From NCBI RefSeq assembly GCF_030704535.1, contig NC_081808.1:19218501-19282500 (forward strand): a stretch of DNA of 64,000 bases, written 5' to 3'. This stretch comes from Vitis vinifera. Lineage: Eukaryota > Streptophyta > Magnoliopsida > Vitales > Vitaceae. The translations under genes and the position numbers were made by a program. Positions 60,211-64,000 of this stretch are shown piece by piece. The notes beneath the pieces are model-generated. The model was not told the origin of the DNA, ran no database searches, and was given only the letters and a program-made list of their open reading frames with translations. Within the stretch, counting starts at the first letter, position 1; the number at the start of each line of letters is the position of its first letter.

Positions 60211-60889
60211 TGGGTCGTTTGGTTGTCAGGATAAGATATATATATAAATATATATATCCTAAAATATCATATTCTATTGTATAAGATATGAATTCTGATG
60301 GAATATGATATCCTTTAATATACATATTTTATGAACATGATATTTTAAGGTTGTAGAATATGTTATATTATTTTATATTTATATTTACTTTGTGAAATAA
60401 ATAAAAAATATATATGAAATATAAATTATTTTCAATTTTAAAATAAAAATTATATCACATTCAAATATTTTCTATTTAAAAAAATGAAAATTTTGTTATG
60501 TTTAATAATTTTCTTGATTAAAATATTTAAATTTCACAAATATTTTTTTTATATTATGTCATTTAATATATATATATATATATATATATTTTTAATCATA
60601 AATATAATTTATAATAAAAAATTTATTTTGTAAAATGAGTATATTAAAAAACAAAAATTTGTTAAAAAAAAATGTTTTTATCTTACCATAAATTAATATA
60701 TCTCATGTGAAAATTATGAAAAATAATAATGGATAATATATTCCATCACTTATCCTATCTTATATTTAGTTGAAGATAAGATTCATCATCAACTAAACAT
60801 AAGATATAATATAACCGCTACTTTATATAATGATTTACCTCTTATATATCCCATATCTTATACTATATTTAACCAACTAAACATGACCT
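60211..60889. mobile_element. MITE-like element, ~680 bp
   Basis: The left end GGGTCGTTTGGTTGTCAGG, then ATAAGATAT, pairs with the complement of the right end, AGGTCATGTTTAGTTGGTTA, then ATAAGATAT. The interior is almost pure A/T with TA microsatellites (near 60565-60588) and no ORF. TTA is found next to both ends but is not diagnostic. Confidence 0.5.
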
Positions 60890-61990
60890 TAATTTATTAA
60901 ATATCATATAGACATAGAGTTAATCCCGGTGGCATCACATTAGTATTGATTATAATTTTAAGAAGTTTGAGATAAGGATTGATTAATCATCCAAGTTTTG
61001 TTATTAATATTTCTGTCCAATATATTTATTGAACAAAATAAAGACAAAAATGCATTTATTATAAACCATGGTTTGTTTCATATGATAAATAGATAATAAT
61101 TATTATACATTGGTCCAAGATTGTTTCATTTATTTGTTATGATTTAAATTAAATTAGTATTTTAATATTATCTAGAAATATATATTTTTCTCATTTAATT
61201 GATAGATTATTTTTAAATTTGCTTAATCATGAAATTATGTAAGAGCATTAATCATGTAGACATAGAATTGAACTCCAGGAAGTCATCCAGCACTGTATAA
61301 CTGAAACCAGAGTGGGGGAAAGCTTAACCGGAAACCGGTCTCGATAACCCAGTTACCAAACAAAAGACAAGGGAAAGGGTTTCTGTTCATACAACGGTGA
61401 CATCCAGCAAGATAACGACACGTGCCAGGGGCAGTGGTGTTTTGCCGTTTCAGCCACGTGTCATCCATGCTGGGAGGCGTTAGGGAGAGAGAGAAGAGAT
61501 GACACCCTGGTGCAAGGGAGAATAAAAAAGTAAAAAACTTTCCCGCACAATGTCAAAATTTAAAAGAAACGACGTCGGTTTGAGAACGTATGCAATTTGA
61601 TTCTTGTCGCATTGAAACGTCGCCGTTTTTCATGTGATCGCCTGATTTGTTTTAAATTTTTATTGGTCCAGAGCCCCAAAATTCCAAGGATTCCAAAATC
61701 TGAATCTCAAGCAAAAATGGAGTACATTACATTTATTTCCGCACCCCGCCATGCCCAATCAGGACCAAACAGAACAGCATAAGTTTCCTTAAATTCCTAA
61801 AATGACCCGTATCTTAATATTAAATGCCAAGTGTAACCCTGTTAGCGCCCACATACGTGGAACCGTAGGAGTCCGCGTGTGCGTACACCGCTGCCGCAGC
61901 GAGTAAATAATTACATTGATAAGGAAGTTGATAAATTAATAGAAAATTCACTAAGCTTATAATCTTTCCCTCTCGTTTCGCTGCAGAGTC
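60890..61990. other. Intergenic and upstream region of the kinase gene
   Basis: AT-rich to about 61260, then more GC-rich, consistent with a promoter. It holds two perfect G-boxes (CACGTG at 61419-61424 and 61455-61460, the second as CCACGTGTC, ABRE-like) and ACGT motifs such as ACGACGTCGG near 61568. Confidence 0.55.
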
Positions 61991-61994
61991 CCGT

Positions 61995-62002
61995 TTTAAA
62001 TA
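61995..62002 (+). promoter_or_regulatory. Candidate TATA box of the kinase gene
   Basis: TTTAAATA lies about 44 bases upstream of the ATG at 62046, leaving only a very short leader. It is weak, and the true start may lie upstream. Confidence 0.35.
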
Positions 62003-62045
62003 CTCCCGAGAAACAAACAAAAAATTCCTTGCTGTGTAACTCAAA

Positions 62046-62278
62046 ATGAGACAGAAGCGGCAAAGCATAGCAGAACAGAAGAAAAGAAAAGCTCCGGCAA
62101 TGGTGGAATCCGATGACGAAGTTTTCGAGTTCTCTAGAAACAGAGAAAGTGGCTCGGAGAGCGACTGTGTTGTTCAGAGTGTCATTAAGCTCGATCGTAG
62201 TTTATTGATTGATTTGAGCAGCTTAAGAATTGGTTCAATGATCAGCGAGGGCAGGTTATCTGTTGTGCATGAAGGATT
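62046..62278 (+). CDS. First exon of a probable Raf-like Ser/Thr protein kinase (incomplete)
   Basis: The ATG at 62046 opens MRQKRQSIAEQKKRKAP, a basic N-terminus, then a Ser/Glu-rich stretch, then LLIDLSSLRIGSMISEG and LSVVHEGL. This last part reads like the start of the kinase domain of plant Raf-like MAP3Ks, where the Gly-rich loop follows a short strand (compare IGEG-x3-IVYKG in the Arabidopsis At3g50720 group). The first Gly of the loop is Ser here. The exon probably ends at GGATT|GTGGGT (donor 62279), since the open frame reaches a stop 16 bases on. No further kinase motif (VAVK, HRDLK, DFG) is seen before 64000, so the rest lies beyond the window. The assignment rests on ~30 residues. 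Confidence 0.55.
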
Positions 62279-64000
62279 GTGGGTCACTTTTCCTTAAAAC
62301 TTGTTTTCTTAGATTATATACTGACCGTTCTGGTTTTGTTTGACGACAATGTGTTATTGTTTCTTAGTTTTTGCCAATTTAGATTTGCGTTTTAGTTTGA
62401 TTGAATCGAAAATCATTTTAATCGAGGAATTTTTGGGGTTTTAGAGATACCCTATGTGGGTTCGTTGTGTTTAGGCCTTTTGGGTAATGGGACTTACTTT
62501 TTGAGTTCAAATTGTTTTCATGAAGTTTGCTTTTCTTGATTTGTGGGTGCCTTTTTATTTCTTATAAGCCAAGTAAGTGGACATGCAACCACTAATGAAA
62601 TAACAGTTTTAGGGTTTATGCACCTTAAACCCATTCTTTGGGTAATGGAAAATGAAGGAGAGGGAAAGGACAGTTATTAAAATGCTTAAAAGTGGAAGCC
62701 ATTTTAAACGCTTGACTTTGAATTCTCCTTTCTTTCCAATTACCGAATGGAGTCCAGAGAAAGGCCTGTAGTAGGTCCCTACGGGTCATTTCTTCTAAAC
62801 CAAGCAAGTGGGCATGCAACCACTAATGAAAGAACAGTTTTAGCGTTTATGCAACTTAAACTCTTTCTTCTGATATTGGAAAATGAAGGGGAGGAAAGGA
62901 TGATTTTTAAAAAGCTTAAGAATGTAGCCATTTTAAACACCTGACTTTCCTTTCTCTCATTCTTCCTCTGAACTGAGTGGAGTTCAGAGAGAGAAGCAGA
63001 GACAGAGCTGTAGTGGTATCCATCCTAGCTTTTCATACAATTGATTGTTCCATTATGCATGAATTTGATTAGATTCCTAGTTTAAATCCATGTCGTATTA
63101 TGTTTTCAAGCACGTGCGTGGTAAAACATTAATGCACCTTTGGAAGCATAATCAGTTCTGTCCATGCGTGCCATTGGATGCATATACAGAAAGAACATTT
63201 ATTATAATTTCAATTCATATCCAATCTGCCAAAATATTGATTTGGAACATAAGTGGTCATATACTCTTAGGCCCTGCCCTAACCCTCCAAGGCATTTGGC
63301 AGGGGTTGCTGAGGCAATATAATGCAACAAAGAAGCCACTAGCTGCCATTACTTGGTACTATCCTTTTGGATCATCTTGTAACAAGAAGTGGTGCCCATG
63401 TATGCTATGGAATTGTAGGGATAGATATAGAAATTTAAATGTATCTAAATATTGATAATGTTCCATTTCATTATGAATAACTTTTTCCCCATTCCCTATA
63501 GGTTTCTTTCGTTTCTTCTTTTTCTCTTGTTTATACGAAAATGTATTAAGCATTAGCATGGGAAGATCTCACGGTTAATGTTGTTTGCCAATGAAATATT
63601 TTTGATTGACAAAACATTGAGCATTCACTAGGTTAAAGCTATCAAGAAGTGTTTTGGAATCAGACACTCCTGGTATTTAACATGAATAAATCAATATGTG
63701 GAATGAAGCCTTAGTAAAACTGGGACTAGTAACTAGGGATAATGAAATGACAGTAGCTGGAATGATGCTGTTGAGACTGTATGAGTAGCAAGAAAATAAA
63801 AAGTAGAATTAGGTATTTGTCCTTGCAACAATTTATGGGTAACATCACCTGAAGACAAGATGAAAGAAAGTCCAGTGAGATGGTTTGGTTGTGTGAAACT
63901 AAGGTTAATGACCACATCAGTAAGGAATGGTTTTGTTCTGTTTGAAGGCATCAAAAGTAAGAGGAAGGTTAAAAGGAATCTGTGATGAAAGCAGTGGCCT
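62279..64000 (+). other. Probable first intron of the kinase gene, continuing past the window
   Basis: No exon is recognised. It contains a 231-bp tandem duplication (listed separately). Open frames such as 63090-63455 have no domain. Confidence 0.45.
62569..63022 (+). repeat. 231-bp tandem duplication downstream of the kinase exon
   Basis: CCAAGTAAGTGGACATGCAA at 62569 is repeated as CCAAGCAAGTGGGCATGCAA at 62800. Both units continue with CCACTAATGAAA, ACAGTTTTAG, GGAAAATGAAGG and CATTTTAAACRC, and end near CTGTAGTRG. Several substitutions and small indels separate the copies. Confidence 0.88.

Noticed and set aside
1..64000. tRNA, rRNA and known plant miRNA precursors
   Set aside because: Scanned by eye for B-box-like GGTTCGAATCC motifs and for common conserved miRNA sequences. 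None was convincing, and a covariance-model search would be needed to exclude them.

Overview
The window is plant nuclear DNA: AT-rich, with introns bounded by GT/AG, no operons, and dominated by LTR retrotransposons. The repeat families and the three host genes suggest a woody eudicot, and grapevine (Vitis) is my best guess. That is inference from recognised family styles, not from a search.

Layout. (1) 1-2012 is the end of a decayed Ty1/copia pol (element A), cut off inside reverse transcriptase. (2) 2013-24220 is a second, SIRE-like Ty1/copia element (element B). It has a 5'-truncated left LTR, a tRNA-iMet primer site, broken gag, protease, integrase, RT and RNase H, an extra ORF downstream of pol, and a right LTR that runs into an older, diverged LTR fragment (24236-24600). 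(3) Inserted into the pol of element B in the same orientation is a complete 13,535-bp Ty3/gypsy Athila-type element (4395-17929). It has 1,897-bp LTRs that look identical by eye, a perfect 5-bp target duplication (GCCAT), a tRNA-Asp-type primer site, an open 1,831-codon gag-pol, and an open 558-codon extra ORF. It is the youngest and best preserved element here. (4) 25625-28564, minus strand, is an intact two-exon FQR1-like/WrbA NAD(P)H:quinone oxidoreductase gene. (5) About 28.6-41.2 kb is gene-poor DNA with MITE-like elements, microsatellites and a decayed coding remnant. (6) 41381-42932, plus strand, is a three-exon HD-Zip class I homeobox gene of the ATHB-21/40/53 type. (7) 43-49.6 kb is mostly non-coding, with several local tandem duplications, a three-copy ~390-bp tandem array, and possible unrecognised minus-strand exons near 45.1-45.7 kb. 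(8) 49642-58247 is a third Ty1/copia element (element C) with 375-bp LTRs about 7% diverged. Its leader carries an 81-bp tandem repeat and its integrase is split by a 1,789-bp solo LTR with its own target duplication. (9) 58.3-61.3 kb is AT-rich with two more MITE-like repeats. (10) 62046 onward is the first exon of a probable Raf-like protein kinase gene whose remainder lies beyond the window.

The three host genes are independent transcription units with no visible functional link. The transposons form an ordered history: A, then B truncating A, then Athila inside B; separately C, then a gypsy-like element inside C reduced to a solo LTR. I found no tRNA, rRNA, CRISPR or clearly new system. 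The most unusual sequence-level signals are the dense palindromic TGCGAAA/TTTCGCA clusters of the Athila element, the similar post-pol ORF architecture in two unrelated retrotransposon superfamilies, and the 27-codon periodic leader repeat of element C.
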